From Semisulcospira habei (taxonomy: Eukaryota > Mollusca > Gastropoda > Semisulcospiridae), in the NCBI GenBank assembly GCA_036245525.1, contig BTPG01000005.1, positions 1 through 64,000 on the forward strand: a stretch of 64,000 bases of DNA, in the 5' to 3' direction. The number at the start of each line of letters is the position of its first letter. Position 1 is the first letter of the stretch. Position numbers and translations under genes: made by a program. The notes below the pieces were generated by a model. That model was given only the letters and a program-made list of their open reading frames with translations. It was not told the origin of the DNA and ran no database searches. Shown piece after piece: positions 12,431 through 23,675 of this stretch.

Positions 12431-12444
12431 ACACACACACACAT
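12361..12444. repeat. (CA)n microsatellite
   Basis: About 84 bp of CA repeat with one T interruption, inside the 3' UTR of the CR1-like element. Confidence 0.97.
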
Positions 12445-12499
12445 AGCCTATCAACATGGGGAAACAACCAAGATTTCCAGGCAGCACATCCAGACTAAG

Positions 12500-14460
12500 C
12501 TAATCTTGATATGCTACCTGGAAAAGATGGGTCTTCAAATTTGTTTTGAAGGTCAACAGGGTAGGGGAAAGACGGACATGCAGTGGAAGTGAGTTCCAGA
12601 CGTGAGGGGCCTGATAACTGAAAGAACGGGCACCAGCAGTTTTTAGGCTGACTCTGGGCTGAACAAGCAGTTTTTGTGAGCTTGAGCGTAGACTTCTACT
12701 AGGATTGTGTGAGGCAAGGGAAGAAGACAGATATGCAGGAAGCGTATTGTTATAGTGTTTGTATGCCAAAGTGGCCAGCTTGTACTCTATTCTCTGTTTG
12801 ACAGGTAGCCAGTGGAGATGCTTTAGCAGTGGTGTGACATGATCAGTACGTTTTTTGCGAAGGACTAACCGGGCTGCATTATTCTGGATACGCTGAATGC
12901 GAGTGAGTTGATCAGATGAGATACCAGCAAGGAGGGAATTACAGTAATCTAGACGGGACAGAATGCGAGAGCATACGAGCTGGGCAGTAGCCTTTTCTGT
13001 CAAAAAGCATCTGATCATGCCTATTCTGCGGAGCTCCAGGTAGGCAGTGCGGCAAAGATGGCTAACATGTTTTTCCATCGATAAACTTGAATCCAGGAAT
13101 ACAACCAGATTTTTTACATAGGATTTGAAAGAAATGTCTTGGCCACCTATGGAAATATGATCACAGCTGGAGGCGGATGTTCTAGCTCGAGTACCAACAA
13201 GCATGCTCTCTGTTTTATCATCATTTAACTTGAGTCTGTTGCAAGTCATCCAGTCTTTGACTTCAACTATACACTTCTCCACATTGGAGACAATGGTCTG
13301 CAGTTTACCAGGATGGTCAGACTTAGAGATCTGAGTGTCATCAGCATACTTGTGATACTCACAGCTATTCTGGCTGATGATTCGGGAAACTGGTTTAGTG
13401 TACAGAGAGAACAGCAGAGGACCCAAAACTGACCCCTGTGGGACACCATACTTCAAAAGCACAGGCTGAGACATGATCCCATTCACACATACAGACTGAT
13501 ATCTTTCAAAAAGGTAAGACCTGAGCCATGACAGCGCTGGACCTGAAATACCAAAAGACACGCGTAGGCGTTCTAAAAGAATCCCATGATCCAGCGTGTC
13601 AAACGCCGCAGACAGGTCTAATAATGATAGCAAAGAGACATGTCCGACGTCAGCATGTGTAAGCAGGCTATTGGTAATGTGAAGCAATGCTGTCTCAGTA
13701 CTGTGATTTCTTCGATATGCAGACTGATACAGTTCAAGTAAATCATTACTACTGAGATGTGACATGAGCTGACTCAGCACAACTTTCTCCAGAATCTTGG
13801 AAAGAAAGGGAAGATTAGACACTGGTCTATAATTTTTCAGCAAGTTTGCATCCATCCCTGCCTTCTTCAACATTAATAATTCTGGTTATCACACTGACAA
13901 GCTCATCAGGGCATAGCTTGAGTATAGAGGTGGGAATGGGGTCAAGGGAACAAGATTTGGTGGGTGAGGAAATAATTAGTTTCTTTACAGTCTCCTCTGT
14001 GACAGCAGTAAACTCATGTAACACAGGCCCGTCATATGGTAAATAGGACACAGCATCAGAACAGTTGTCCAGTTCCTGACGGATCGTGCATATCTTAGAA
14101 TCAAAATACTGACAAAACTTATCAGGTAAATCATTCATAGGAATGGTATTCGGGAGTACAGGTTCATTTTTCTTTCCAAGAAGTTCATTTGTAAGGCCAA
14201 ACAGCTGACGACTAGATATGCAGTCTTCAAGTTTGGCACAAACAAAGTCTTTCTTAGCTGCACGCTGTGAGGACTTCAGTGCAGCACGCTGCTTCACAAA
14301 CATGTCTCTATGTACTGTAAGACCACTACACCTCTACAGTCTCTCTGTGCTTCGAAGCTCACGCTTGGCATCTTTCAGCTCTTTCGTTAGCCAAGGGGCC
14401 GGGGGACGTGAGGTAACGCGTCTGGTGGTGAGTGGCGCATGCTTGTTGAGAATGTCAGAG
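12500..14460 (-). pseudogene. CR1-like ORF2, reverse transcriptase and C-terminus
   Basis: Reading from 14460, the linker (PPAPWLTKELKDAKREL) precedes a frame open from 14303 to about 13830. A shift near 13850 leads into a 457-codon frame to 12500. That frame carries LLKNYRPVSNLPFLSKILEK, LSLLDLSAAFDTLDH, GVPQGSVLGP, catalytic YADD, NRLKLNDDKTE, the CR1 C-terminal block RIQNNAARLVLRKKR and the final LKTHLFQVAYQD. The palm motifs are intact, so only the 5' loss and the single shift separate it from a working domain. Confidence 0.92.
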
Positions 14461-14567
14461 AGTGTACAGTTGTACAGGCGGAGATATCGGTCATTCAAAG
14501 ACACTTTTTGCTAAAAAAAAATAACAAACTTGTGTATTTTGTATCTTTATTACACCACATTCAATAC

Positions 14568-15222
14568 AATAACAAAATATAGTCATCATCATCATCATCA
14601 TCAGTCCCTTGCCCGAACTGGGCGTTGGGGGGACTGAAAGGCAGCAGCAACAGACAGTGCTCTCCACTGAGTTCTATTTTGGGCGGTGGCAAGCAAGTCT
14701 GACATCTCGAGTTCGGTCCATTCTTTTATGTTTGCGACCCAACTCTTTCTCTGACGACCTCGCCGACGACTTCCTTCGAGAGTGCCTTGGAGGATAGTCT
14801 TGGACAAGGTGTTGTGTCGGGTCACGTGGCCAAACCAAGCAAGCTTGCGCCGTTTCACGGTTGCCAGAAGGGGTTCATGTGGGCCCACCAGGGAAGTGAC
14901 GATGCTCCGTACATATTCGTTGGTCTTGTGCTCGCGGTACGAGATGCGGAGCAACTTCCTCGGCACTTGTTCTCAAAGGCCTGGATTTTCTTTTCTGAGT
15001 CTGCAAGCAGTGTCCAAGTCTCACAGCCGTAGAGTAGAATAGACACTATGAGGGACTTGTAAAGCCTGTACTTGATGGTGAAGCTGATGGAGTTACTTCG
15101 CCATATCCTGTCCAGCCTGGCCATTGCGGATGTTGCTGTACCTATCATGATACGGATCTCTGCTACGCAACTACCGTCTTTGGACAGGGTGGCTCCCAAG
15201 TACAAAAATAACAAAATATAGT
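14568..15222 (-). mobile_element. RTE-type LINE 3' fragment with 16-bp target duplication
   Basis: A 16-bp target duplication, AATAACAAAATATAGT, lies at 14568-14583 and 15207-15222. Between them is a 623-bp minus-strand insertion ending in a (TCA)n tail next to 14584. It is truncated at the 5' end inside the reverse-transcriptase C-terminus (YLGATLSKDGS at about 15195). Confidence 0.95.
14601..15200 (-). pseudogene. RTE-type reverse transcriptase C-terminus
   Basis: The fragment reads LYKSLIVSILLYGCETWTL, then after a frame change KRRKLAWFGHVTRHNTLSK, RRRGRQRKSWVANIKEW and a short tail to 14601. These are the conserved blocks downstream of the palm in RTE-like elements. No catalytic residue is retained, so it has no activity. 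Confidence 0.88.
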
Positions 15223-15477
15223 AACATGATGTCAATTTGTCTCCAGACCCAAATAACGTGAAACGTGTCATTGGATGAATTCGCTAGCCAGCATTGTACC
15301 TCTTCAACTTTTTCCAAAATAAAAATTAATTGCAGAAAAAAAGTTAAAAGTCTAAGAATCTTCGACTTATAGGAAAAGTGTCAGACAGTGACGGTGACGT
15401 AAGAGCACCAAACGCGTCAGTTGTATACAATTGACGCAAAGCAGTGTTCTTTGGCACTTTGAGTTTACGCAATGCTC

Positions 15478-15596
15478 TCATCCCAATGCGCAAAAGGCCT
15501 TCGGGCCGATGTCGGCCGCCTTTGGCCCGCGCACCGCCGTGCGCGGGTCAACGGCGGCCGACATCGGCCCGATTGCCTTTTGCGCAGTGGGATGCC
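15478..15596. repeat. Long GC-rich imperfect palindrome upstream of the EGF-repeat gene
   Basis: The arms are about 55 bp each around a short CGCC centre at about 15535-15538. Matching blocks include CATCCCA with TGGGATG, TGCGCAAAAGG with CCTTTTGCGCA, and GGGCCGATGTCGGCCGCC with its complement. It ends about 50 bp before the ATG at 15646. Related arms occur at 17055-17135 and 63774-63845, so it is a dispersed element and not a gene-specific regulator. Confidence 0.88.
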
Positions 15597-15645
15597 GTTG
15601 GCTTGCACTGTGCACTAATCTGCCACAGCCGTAGAGGCAGCAAAA

Positions 15646-17016
15646 ATGAGCAGCTCCATGGCAGGAAAGCTTCTACCGTCTGAGGGAATGAAGGCACTTT
15701 TGTTCTCCAGCAGCCTGCTTGCTTGTGTAGCCCTTGGCCTGGCCCAGTTCAACTTCTTCTTTCTGGACACAGCGTGTACATCGACACAAACCTCCTGTGG
15801 TGGTTCGGGGACTTGTCAACCGAAGTCCAAGAAATGCTCATGCGGTGACAAATACTCAGCGCACGGCAAGAAGTGTGTTACAAGAGCGGGGGTTAAGGCA
15901 AGCAGCATCAACTCGGGTGATTGCGGGGGAAAGGCTTGTGATGCTTTTCTTTCAACGTGCTTAGATAATAGTACTGGCACCTGTATATGTACACAAGGCA
16001 CTGTCTATAACAGCGCTTACGACAGTTGTATGTCGGTGTCTTTCGGAACGCCTGATTGCAGGACACCAGAATCAAGCTGCTCGAATTCGAACGGACAGTG
16101 TCTAGCGAAAGGAATCTGCCTGTGCAAAGAACATTTCTACCGGATTGAGAACTCTTACTGCGTCCAAATCAAGTTCCAGCACCGCAAAGGTTGTACTCCA
16201 GGCTCGCTGTGTGGCGGCGAGAACGGAAATTGTCAGGCCGACGGTCAAACGTGTTTGTGTCGACTTGGTACCTTTGTAATTGAAGATGGTGTTTCCAATT
16301 GTGATGTGGCTACTATCGATCAATCGTCCCATGCGATTTGCGATCCCAAACGTGAAGCCGACGGTTCTGAAAGCCTCATGTGCAGCTTTGGACTAGGGTC
16401 GTGTTTGAGAGACTCGTCGAATTTTTGTTACTGCAAACCAGGTTACATAAGCGCAGGTGGCATGTGTGTCCTCCGTGTCTTCAAGCCGACGGTTGGATGC
16501 GACTCAGTAGGGACTCCATGCGGCGGTGGACATGGAATTTGTATTGGAAATGGAAAGTGCAAATGTGACGAAGATCGCTTTGAGGTAGATGGCAGGTGCG
16601 TCAAATCCATATTTAAAACGAGCTCGTGTCTACCGGATGCTGACCGTGATAACTGCGAAGATGGTCTTGGAGTATGTTCAGGTACCTCCGGTATCTGTGT
16701 TTGTGAGAATGAGTCGTGGTTTGAAGAAGAAGTGAACAAGTGTGTGAGCTCCAACTTTAAAGACCCGAGCTGTAAATCGTACGGGGAGCGGTGCAGCAGC
16801 GTCCGGAACGCGACTTGCTTACGAGCAAACACATGCAGGTGTGACCGCGGTTACTTCTCCGACTCCCAAAAAGCCTGCATCATGCCCAGTTCTGGCAGCC
16901 GTATTGAAAACTTGAAAACGATGCCTAAAAGCAACCTGGCCTGTGTCTGCACTCGTACCGACGTTTGGCTGACAGTTCTGTCCTTCATTGTGGCTGCCCT
17001 TGTTCCATCACTGTGA
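15646..17016 (+). CDS. Intronless EGF-like-repeat secreted or GPI-anchored protein
   Basis: A single 456-codon open frame. A hydrophobic signal peptide follows the second Met (residue 15: MKALLFSSSLLACVALGLAQ), so translation may begin at 15646 or 15688. The mature part holds about eight six-cysteine modules of 35-50 residues. Each has the EGF-like pattern CGGxGxC...CxC...GxxC, for example CGGGHGICIGNGKCKC near residue 292. Several modules are joined by a short F-K/G hinge (SVSFGTPDC, QIKFQHRKGC, LRVFKPTVGC, KSIFKTSSC, SSNFKDPSC). The C-terminus is a hydrophobic 17-residue segment ending at the stop (VWLTVLSFIVAALVPSL), which suggests GPI anchoring. It is unbroken among decayed repeats, so it is probably a real gene. 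The ligand and function are unknown; secreted cell-surface or defence roles are only guesses. Confidence 0.82.
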   Translation: MSSSMAGKLLPSEGMKALLFSSSLLACVALGLAQFNFFFLDTACTSTQTSCGGSGTCQPKSKKCSCGDKYSAHGKKCVTRAGVKASSINSGDCGGKACDAFLSTCLDNSTGTCICTQGTVYNSAYDSCMSVSFGTPDCRTPESSCSNSNGQCLAKGICLCKEHFYRIENSYCVQIKFQHRKGCTPGSLCGGENGNCQADGQTCLCRLGTFVIEDGVSNCDVATIDQSSHAICDPKREADGSESLMCSFGLGSCLRDSSNFCYCKPGYISAGGMCVLRVFKPTVGCDSVGTPCGGGHGICIGNGKCKCDEDRFEVDGRCVKSIFKTSSCLPDADRDNCEDGLGVCSGTSGICVCENESWFEEEVNKCVSSNFKDPSCKSYGERCSSVRNATCLRANTCRCDRGYFSDSQKACIMPSSGSRIENLKTMPKSNLACVCTRTDVWLTVLSFIVAALVPSL

Positions 17017-17054
17017 CGTCTGTGGCCGATAGCGTCCCAGTAAGCACACAATCA

Positions 17055-17135
17055 TCGGGCCCACGTTTGTTCATGCATGGCTGTGCGCGGGCTGACATCG
17101 GCCTGACGATCTTTTTCTCACTGGTGTGGTTTCGT
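17055..17135. repeat. Degenerate GC-rich palindrome arm downstream of the EGF-repeat gene
   Basis: CGGGCCCACG... GTGCGCGGGCTGACATCGGCC resembles the right arm of the palindrome at 15478-15596 and the element at 63774-63845. The left arm has decayed. Confidence 0.55.
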
Positions 17136-17237
17136 TTGCGACAAACGACTCCGAAAAACGAACGTGAGCGAAGTCAGTGCGTACGAGCTGCTTCCGAGCC
17201 ACCATAAAGCATAGACAACATCCCCAAATATCTCCAA

Positions 17238-17290
17238 GAGGCGTAGACCCTCATGGTCCCGATCTATGCCTCTTGCAGGTGTTAGAAGGG
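17238..17290. repeat. Short hairpin, AGAGGC / GCCTCTT arms
   Basis: AAGAGGCGTAGACCCTCATGG is followed by CCCGATCTATGCCTCTT. Its right arm matches the hairpins at 47931-48135 and 53211-53413, so it looks like a truncated copy of that class. Confidence 0.55.
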
Positions 17291-17622
17291 TTGTCTATAC
17301 TGATGGAACAAGCTGGTTATCCGTCGTGACTACGCTCTGGTTGTTGCATGGGCCGGGGTCGTTCGTTGCAAATGAGACCTCAGCGATATATCTGCATTGG
17401 CCCTGAAGATGGCACCAGTTGAGTTCACACGATGGTGGTCAAGTTGCACTCATCAGAACGACATCATATTATTATTATGACACCACCTTCTCCAAACTTG
17501 GCGCTGTAAGTTCCCGTTCCCCAACACTGCCAACCACTTTCGGATTCACGAAACACGCGCACAATCATCATGCACTCCCTTTTACCAACAATCACTCACG
17601 AGCACGGATGCACGCACACACG

Positions 17623-17624
<2 letters not shown>

Positions 17625-17707
<83 letters not shown>

Positions 17708-17724
17708 GCACGCACGCACGCACG

Positions 17725-17779
<55 letters not shown>

Positions 17780-17817
17780 CACCACCACCACCACCACCAC
17801 CACCACCACCACCACCA
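17625..17817. repeat. Compound microsatellite (CA)n-(GCAC)n-(CT)n-(CA)n-(CCA)n
   Basis: A continuous run of simple repeats: CA at 17625-17702, GCAC to about 17727, CT to 17758, CA to 17779 and CCA to 17817. Open frames of His-Thr or Cys-Val dipeptides on both strands are artefacts of the repeat. Confidence 0.98.
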
Positions 17818-18127
17818 ATCTGCATTATTAATATTAAAATACCGTGATGAGGTCGGTAACTCTTTTTAGAGAACGGGAAATAAGGGATCAAAGAGTACCA
17901 TCAATGCACATATGCAGCACTGAACATTATTAGTCGTAAACAGTAATGAGAAATAAAAGAAATTCATGTAGCATAAAACATAACTGCCCAACATTACAAC
18001 TACAAAAATAACAATATGAGAGAGGTATGGAGAGGGTGGTGGTGGGTGGTGGTGGTGGATGGATGGGAAAATAGCGTGTCTACAACACTGAACAACAAAA
18101 ATCCTGACAGATTCATCGAATCAGCCA

Positions 18128-19340
18128 AGTAAAAAAAAACTTTATTTATCCCACGAAGGGACAATTCCAATTTGGACGGGAGCGTATAAATATATCAACT
18201 GAAAGTAAAAATGGATAAGACGGACATGCGCACACACATACACTCAGACACACAGGCAGCCATGCACGCAGAATTAAGAACTATGCTAATACTGACAACT
18301 ATGCTAATACTGACATGTATACTAATACATGTACTGACAACTATACTGACACAGGCATCTATGCAAATACTGACATCTATGCTAAAACTGACATAAATTA
18401 TATTGTTAAAAATAAACCGCTATTAGCACATAAACCTTACCAGAACATGGCTAGCATTTTCCATCCCCCTCATGCTCGAGTACAGATGTCACAGCTGAGT
18501 ACATTTAATAAAAGTCTATGCCACTTTGTTCAAAAGAACAACAACAGTGGGAATAAAAGCGAACTTCCTTCTGTTTGTGACACCTGTATCGGCGGGCTGA
18601 GGGCAACAGCTCAAATTTTGTATTTAAAATATGGTCTTTTCGGCTAATAATGGACATTGCCTTCTTCACTGTCTGCTGGTCAAAAAAAGACTGCGTATTT
18701 CTCTGAGGCTCACCAGTGATCTTAGAGCAGATTTTCACGGTCCGTTCAATACTGTTTCTGTTTTTGGCACTTAAAGAGCTGAACCCTCAGAAGAAAAAAA
18801 AACGTCAAAAGACTTTCACAAATGATTTGTAAAAGAGCCTAAAAAATGTTCTCTCAGCAGAAAAAGAATTTAGCTTCCTGAGGAAGTACAACCTTTGGTT
18901 ACATTGTTTACCATTGCGTCTGTTTGTTTTTTTTTTTTTTTTTCATCCCATCTCAACTTTTCATCAAAGACTGAGCGAAGCTATTTAAACTTGCTAACTA
19001 TTTCAACCTTTTGGTCATGAATCACAGTGTTCACCAGGACAGGACTAATTCGTCTAAAGTCAACAGGCGACTCCCTCGTCTTAGAAACATTTATTTCAGG
19101 ATATGATCTAGCACACCAGTCGACAAACTCGTTTAGCACAGAACCATGACTCTGCTCGGAGCCAAACAACAAACTAAGTAGGGCAGCGTCATCTAAAAAC
19201 TTGACAAGGTGACGGTTCTCATGAACACTTTTGCAGTCATCTGTATACAAAATTTACAAAAGGGGAGATAATACACGTCCCTGAGAGGAGCTCGTCCTCG
19301 TGTACAAGCACCTCGAAAAATGACCATTGGAATACACAGT
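18128..19340 (-). pseudogene. Decayed LINE 3' half (reverse transcriptase)
   Basis: The minus strand retains LVKFLDDAALLSLL at about 19205 (the palm motif reads LDDA in place of ADDT), a WCARSYPEINVSKTRE block at about 19100 and a VSKFKYLG-type block near 18985. Further on are KNRNSIERTVKICSKITG at about 18750 and TKFELLPSARRYRC at about 18600. The 3' end is probably at 18128, in an AAAAAAAACTTTATTTATCC sequence. Many stops and a T/A-run at 18925-18945 break it. Same general type as the fragments at 31640-32045 and 44330-45170. Confidence 0.75.
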
Positions 19341-19596
19341 TTGTGACCTTTGCGTCAAGAACTCGGTGATCCAAAGGACAAGCCTGTTTTCAAGACACAG
19401 TCAAGCTCATAACAACAGTCAAGGAACGCTTGTGTAAATGCTCATAGCTCAGACAGAGATCAAGCTAAAAATGTAATGCTGTTATGCAAAGGCATGATTT
19501 TTTTTTATAACGGATTAAATGGGCATTCCTCATGGCTACAGCGCAGACTCTGGCTTTAAAAAAAAAAAGGGAATGAATTCAGTTTTATTTATTCAT

Positions 19597-19718
19597 TCAA
19601 CCCTGACACAACACACCAATGTATCGATCGATCATGATAGTTCAAGAGTGACCCAGAATAGCTTGGCGCCTAGAGGCGCCAAGCTATTCTATCACCACAC
19701 TTGAACCTTCAGGGTTAA
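19597..19718. repeat. Hairpin element, TAGCTTGGCGCC core (class 1), one TTAA end
   Basis: The stem reads CAGAATAGCTTGGCGCC, a TAGA loop, then GGCGCCAAGCTATTCT. Outer GTTCAA/TTGAAC and CCCTGA/TCAGGG blocks pair as well. The right end is TTAA at 19715-19718; the left end reads TCAA. It is the only class 1 hairpin found outside 42-64 kb. Confidence 0.8.
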
Positions 19719-19845
19719 TGGATAAGAGTTCCGTATTTTACAGCTGTTATATTCTGATTCCAAAACTGTATTGTATCAGGTCTTCATAATCTCAATCTTG
19801 ATTAAAAGCAAAGAGAAATTCGAATGTCAGATTTTCTTATTTTCT

Positions 19846-19880
19846 GATTGATTGATTGACTGACTGACTGACTGACTGAC

Positions 19881-19922
<42 letters not shown>

Positions 19923-19956
19923 CATCTTTAACAAATTGACAAATTGACGGTGAACT

Positions 19957-20019
<63 letters not shown>

Positions 20020-20026
20020 ATTGATT
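19846..20026. repeat. (GATT/GACT)n and (GA)n microsatellites
   Basis: ATTG/ACTG repeats at 19846-19922, then (GA)n at 19962-20014. Confidence 0.97.
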
Positions 20027-20409
20027 GATTGTACATTGCTTAACGTCCCGACAGCAACAAGGCTTTCTCAGGACGTGCCTGCACTGCTTGTGAACAAAAA
20101 AAAAAACCCAACTAAACAGAACATTGAATGTATGTCGCCAGCCGGTCAAACACATTAAATAAACCTAACACATGGGGCCTAAATAAAGCTAAGACCATTT
20201 AGCAACACACATCCAATATCAAGAGCTACAGGCAGTGCAGACAGTAGGGAGAGTTTAAAAAAGGCAAATACAGGTGAATGGACCTCGGGTAGACAGAAAC
20301 ACATGCCCCAGAATAGAGAGAAAAACCCACCCTGTGGGACTGACCAGGGTGACCCTGGGAACTAAAAAATACTTAACCCCACCCAAGTCCCCCAGGGCAG
20401 ACCCGGGTG

Positions 20410-20412
<3 letters not shown>
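20027..20412 (-). mobile_element. SINE-like retroposon, copy 2 (inside a GA microsatellite)
   Basis: Full-length copy of the family at 3442-3800, 3' end at the left after a GATT-rich tail. GA repeats flank both sides, so the insertion split a (GA)n tract and the target duplication cannot be distinguished from the repeat. Confidence 0.88.
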
Positions 20413-20495
<83 letters not shown>

Positions 20496-20502
20496 AATGA
20501 AC

Positions 20503-20559
<57 letters not shown>

Positions 20560-20581
20560 GATGATGATGATGATGATGATG
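20413..20581. repeat. (GA)n and (ATG)n microsatellites
   Basis: (GA)n at 20413-20492 and 20507-20554, interrupted by AACAATGAACAAT, then (ATG)n at 20554-20581. The (ATG)n is the 3' tail of the minus-strand LINE that follows. Confidence 0.97.
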
Positions 20582-21467
20582 AAACGTTTTTATTCAGGAT
20601 AAAGTTATAGGCATGCGATGCCTCTCATACAAACTGTCCTGCTACTCTACACACATAAATAAACATCGAGCAACACAGTAAAATATTTTTTAAAAAAACA
20701 AAAAAACAAAAAACATAGTGTCAAGAACATTCAAGTGTACGAAAAACATAAAAGGCGAAAAACCAAACATAATAACAGCGACATAAGCTGAAGGTCATCT
20801 TGTAATTAGAACATGTCTCTGACATCACCAATAGAGGAGAATTTAATCGTGGTAATAGTTTAGAAGTAAAAAGCGATAAAGGCTATACTTTAAAATACTA
20901 AATTTAGAAATAGACTTAAGATGCCGGAGTAAATTATTCCATGCTTTTGTACCTGAAAAGGCCAGGCTAGTTTAATATATATCTAGTCTTGTTCTTGGTA
21001 GGTGGAGCGACCTGTTTCTCGTGTTCTGTCTATGATTATCTGAAAACAGAGTTCGCAAATGGAGTGGGGCTCTCTCGTGTAGAATCTTGTACGTTAATAC
21101 ACACCGATTAAATTCGAATTGTTTGTTTAATGCCGGCCAGCAATTTAAAAGATTTGATTTTTTGGTCTGTGGGGGCGGGTCCAGGAAATATGAGTTTAAC
21201 ACCTCGACGACACAGAGAATTTACTTTTTTCATATGAACTTTGCTGCAACCGTCCCAGACAGTGGAACTGTATATACAGTGCGTTTTGATATGCGCGTGG
21301 AAGAAAAGCTTGCAAACGTCAAGAGTAACTATACGGCTGAGCTTAGACAAAAGGAACAAGTTTTTGGACAAAGTTTTGCATACGTTATCAACATGAGGTT
21401 CCCAGTTTAACTGGTTGTCTACTGTTACGCCCAGCAAGCGATGATTAATTACTTGTTCTCTAGGCAA
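20554..21467 (-). pseudogene. LINE 3' fragment (reverse transcriptase C-terminus)
   Basis: Minus strand from 21467: INHRLLGVTVDNQLNWEPHV, CKLFFHAHIKTHCIYSSTVWDG and MKKVNSLCRRGVKLIF, then a second frame with LLNCWPALNKQFEFNRCVLTYKILHERAP-type sequence to about 20972. This is the post-palm region of a Jockey/CR1-group LINE. A long 3' UTR leads to the (CAT)n tail at 20554. Confidence 0.8.
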
Positions 21468-21474
21468 CCAGCTC

Positions 21475-23656
21475 CCTCCATTCCTCTCTGTTCTCTGCCA
21501 TTCTTAGCGCATCGCCCAGCCTCAGTCCTATCCACTCTGAGATATTGTCCTCTCATCTTTTCCTAGTCTGTCTTTCTCTCCTTCGTCCTCCTTGCACAGT
21601 GTCTTGCAGGATTGTTTTAGCAAGCCCTGCTGAACGCGTGACATGCCCATACCACTTCAGTTTGCGTTTTCTCATAATGGCTAATAGGTCTTCATAGGGC
21701 CCGATGGCTTGCCTCACGTCCTGAGAAAGCCTTGTTGCTGTCGGGACGTTAAGCAATGTACAATCAATCAAACCGATGGCTTGCCTGATTCTGCTTCCCA
21801 CTTCCTCGTTCGTGATGTGATCTCTATATGAAATGCCAAGCAGTCTTCGAAAACATCTCATTTCAGTGGCTTGTATCCTCCTTTCAAGGTCTGCTGTGAG
21901 GGTCCATGACTTACAGGCATACAAGAACACTGAGATGACTAAGGAGCGCATCAGTCTGATCTTGGAGCAGAGCGTGATGTTTCTGTCCTTCCAAATGGTC
22001 TTCAATCTTGTCAGTACTGTTGTTGTCTGCGCGATCCTGGACAGTATTTCTGATTATGATCCATATGTCACAATGGCTCCTAAGTATTTGAATTTATTAA
22101 CTGTTTCCAGTTTTTGGCTTCCAATCATAATGTCGGTGCCAATGCCACTGGTGTTATTTGTCATCAGTTTGGTCTTCTCTGCACTGATTTCCATCCTATA
22201 CGCAATGGCTGTACTGTCCAGCTTTTCCACCAGCTGAGCTAGCTCCTTCTCTGTTCCTGCAAGGCCATCAATGTTGTCCGCAAAGCGCAAGTTCATGATT
22301 GTTCTGCCTCCAATACTGACAGTTCCTTCATGATCTTTCAGAGCGTCTGTCATGATTCTTTCCAGGAAGATTTTGAAAAGAGTAGGTGACAGCAAGCAGC
22401 CTTGTCTGACTCCGACTGTAGTCCTAAACCAGTTTCCTATTTTGCCGTTGAAGCAGATTGCACTAGTGGCCTTGTTGTAAAGGTTTGCTATGACTTTGAT
22501 CAGGTTGGTATTGATGTTGTATAGCTTCATGGTGGACCAAAGGGCTGCATGCCACACCCTGTCAAATGCTTTCTTAAAATCCACAAAGACATGATAGAGG
22601 TCTTGCTGCTGCTGGAGGTACCTCTCACATAGAACTCTCAGGTTGAAGATCTGCTCAGTTGTGCTGCGCCCTGGTCTGAAGCCTGCCTGTTCCTCAGCTA
22701 TGATTTCGTCTGCCTGTGGCTTCAGCCTGTTCAGTAGGATCTTTAACATGACTTTGCTTGGGTGGGATATAAGACTGATCGTGCGATAATTCTGGCATTG
22801 ATGCAAGTTGCCTATTTTGGGGAGAGTTATTATAAGTGATTGGGTTCATGGTGTGGGCCTGACTGCCAGATCTTATTGCAGATTGTTAGTAAGGCGCTTA
22901 TCATGTCTTCTCCCCCTTCTTGGACTAGCTCTGCAGGGATGTTGTCTGCTCCTGCTGCCTTCCCTTGAGATAGGATAGTTGCCATTGTTGGTCACGGATG
23001 GGTTGACAAGTATGCCTGGGTCCCCTGTAGCTCGCTGGTTGTACAAATCTGAGCAGTACTCTGTCCATCTCTTCAGTATGTCTTGGTCTTCCGTAAGACA
23101 GTTCCCTTCACTATCTTGAATGATCGAGGAGCGTCCTTGTTTTATACTGGCCAGGTCTTTCACCAGCTGGTATGATTTTTTGCTATTATTTTTGTTTAGA
23201 TTTTCTTCTACGTGTTTACACTGATCTTCAATCCACTTATTCTTTGCCTTTTTCATGCTTTTCTTGATATCCTGGTTAATTTCCCTGTATTGTTTAGCTC
23301 CTTCTACCTCTGATTTCTTTCTCTTTAATTTTCGACGCTTGTCACATAGAGCAAAGATGTCAGCTGTAACCCAAGGTTTCTTTGCTTGTCGGTGTTTGTC
23401 AAGGATCTACTGGCTGTTACAGTTGACATCATTAACTTTAAAAGTGTGTCTTAAGATCAACAGCCATGTACTCTACAAATGGTTGCCCATCAATATATTC
23501 CAAAGTTATACGATATTTTATGTATATCACTGCTGGTACTGAGAGACTTATGTCAGGCTGTTGAACATGTGTTCTTATCTGTTCAAAGTGCTGAATGTCT
23601 TGGAAGCAGTCTGTAATATCAACTTGTCTGTCCGTAATTTTGTATGACCAAAACAA
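21475..23656 (-). pseudogene. RTE-related LINE, reverse transcriptase, degenerate
   Basis: The minus strand reads KKPWVTADIFALCDKRRKLKR at about 23390 and MKKAKNKWIEDQCKHVEENL from 23256. The palm follows from 22806: YRTISLISHPSKVMLKILL, AGFRPGRSTTEQIF, VFVDFKKAFDRVWH and GVRQGCLLSPTLF. The FADD box is FADN (LRFADNIDGLAG), so one catalytic Asp is lost. Post-palm blocks (LVISVFLYACKSWTL, KRKLKWYGHVTRS, GGRRRERQ) run to about 21553. A 58-bp SINE tail interrupts it at 21715-21772. The left boundary against the LINE at 20554-21467 is near 21470; the right boundary against the virus-like block is near 23656. Confidence 0.85.
21701..21786 (+). mobile_element. 58-bp 5'-truncated SINE copy with 14-bp target duplication
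   Basis: The last 58 bp of the SINE family (21715-21772, ending GGGACGTTAAGCAATGTACA plus ATCAATCAAA) lie between two copies of CCGATGGCTTGCCT at 21701-21714 and 21773-21786. It shows which end is the 3' end and that insertion used target-primed reverse transcription. Confidence 0.95.
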
Positions 23657-23675
23657 AAGAATAAATTAATTTATT

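Larger units (their letters stand above)
12203..14513 (-). mobile_element. CR1-like non-LTR retrotransposon, second copy
   Basis: 5'-truncated element on the minus strand, tail to tail with the one at 8560-11385. The 3' UTR ends at about 12203 in a short (ATT)n with a TATATAGCGCCC block and holds a (CA)n microsatellite at 12361-12442. The 5' end, near 14513, is in the linker between endonuclease and reverse transcriptase and abuts an A-run. Confidence 0.9.

Noticed and set aside
17419..17891. His-Thr and Cys-Val dipeptide open frames
   Set aside because: Products of CA, CT and CCA microsatellites.
20255..20507. Arg-Glu or Ser-Leu repeat open frames
   Set aside because: Products of (GA)n and the adjacent SINE.
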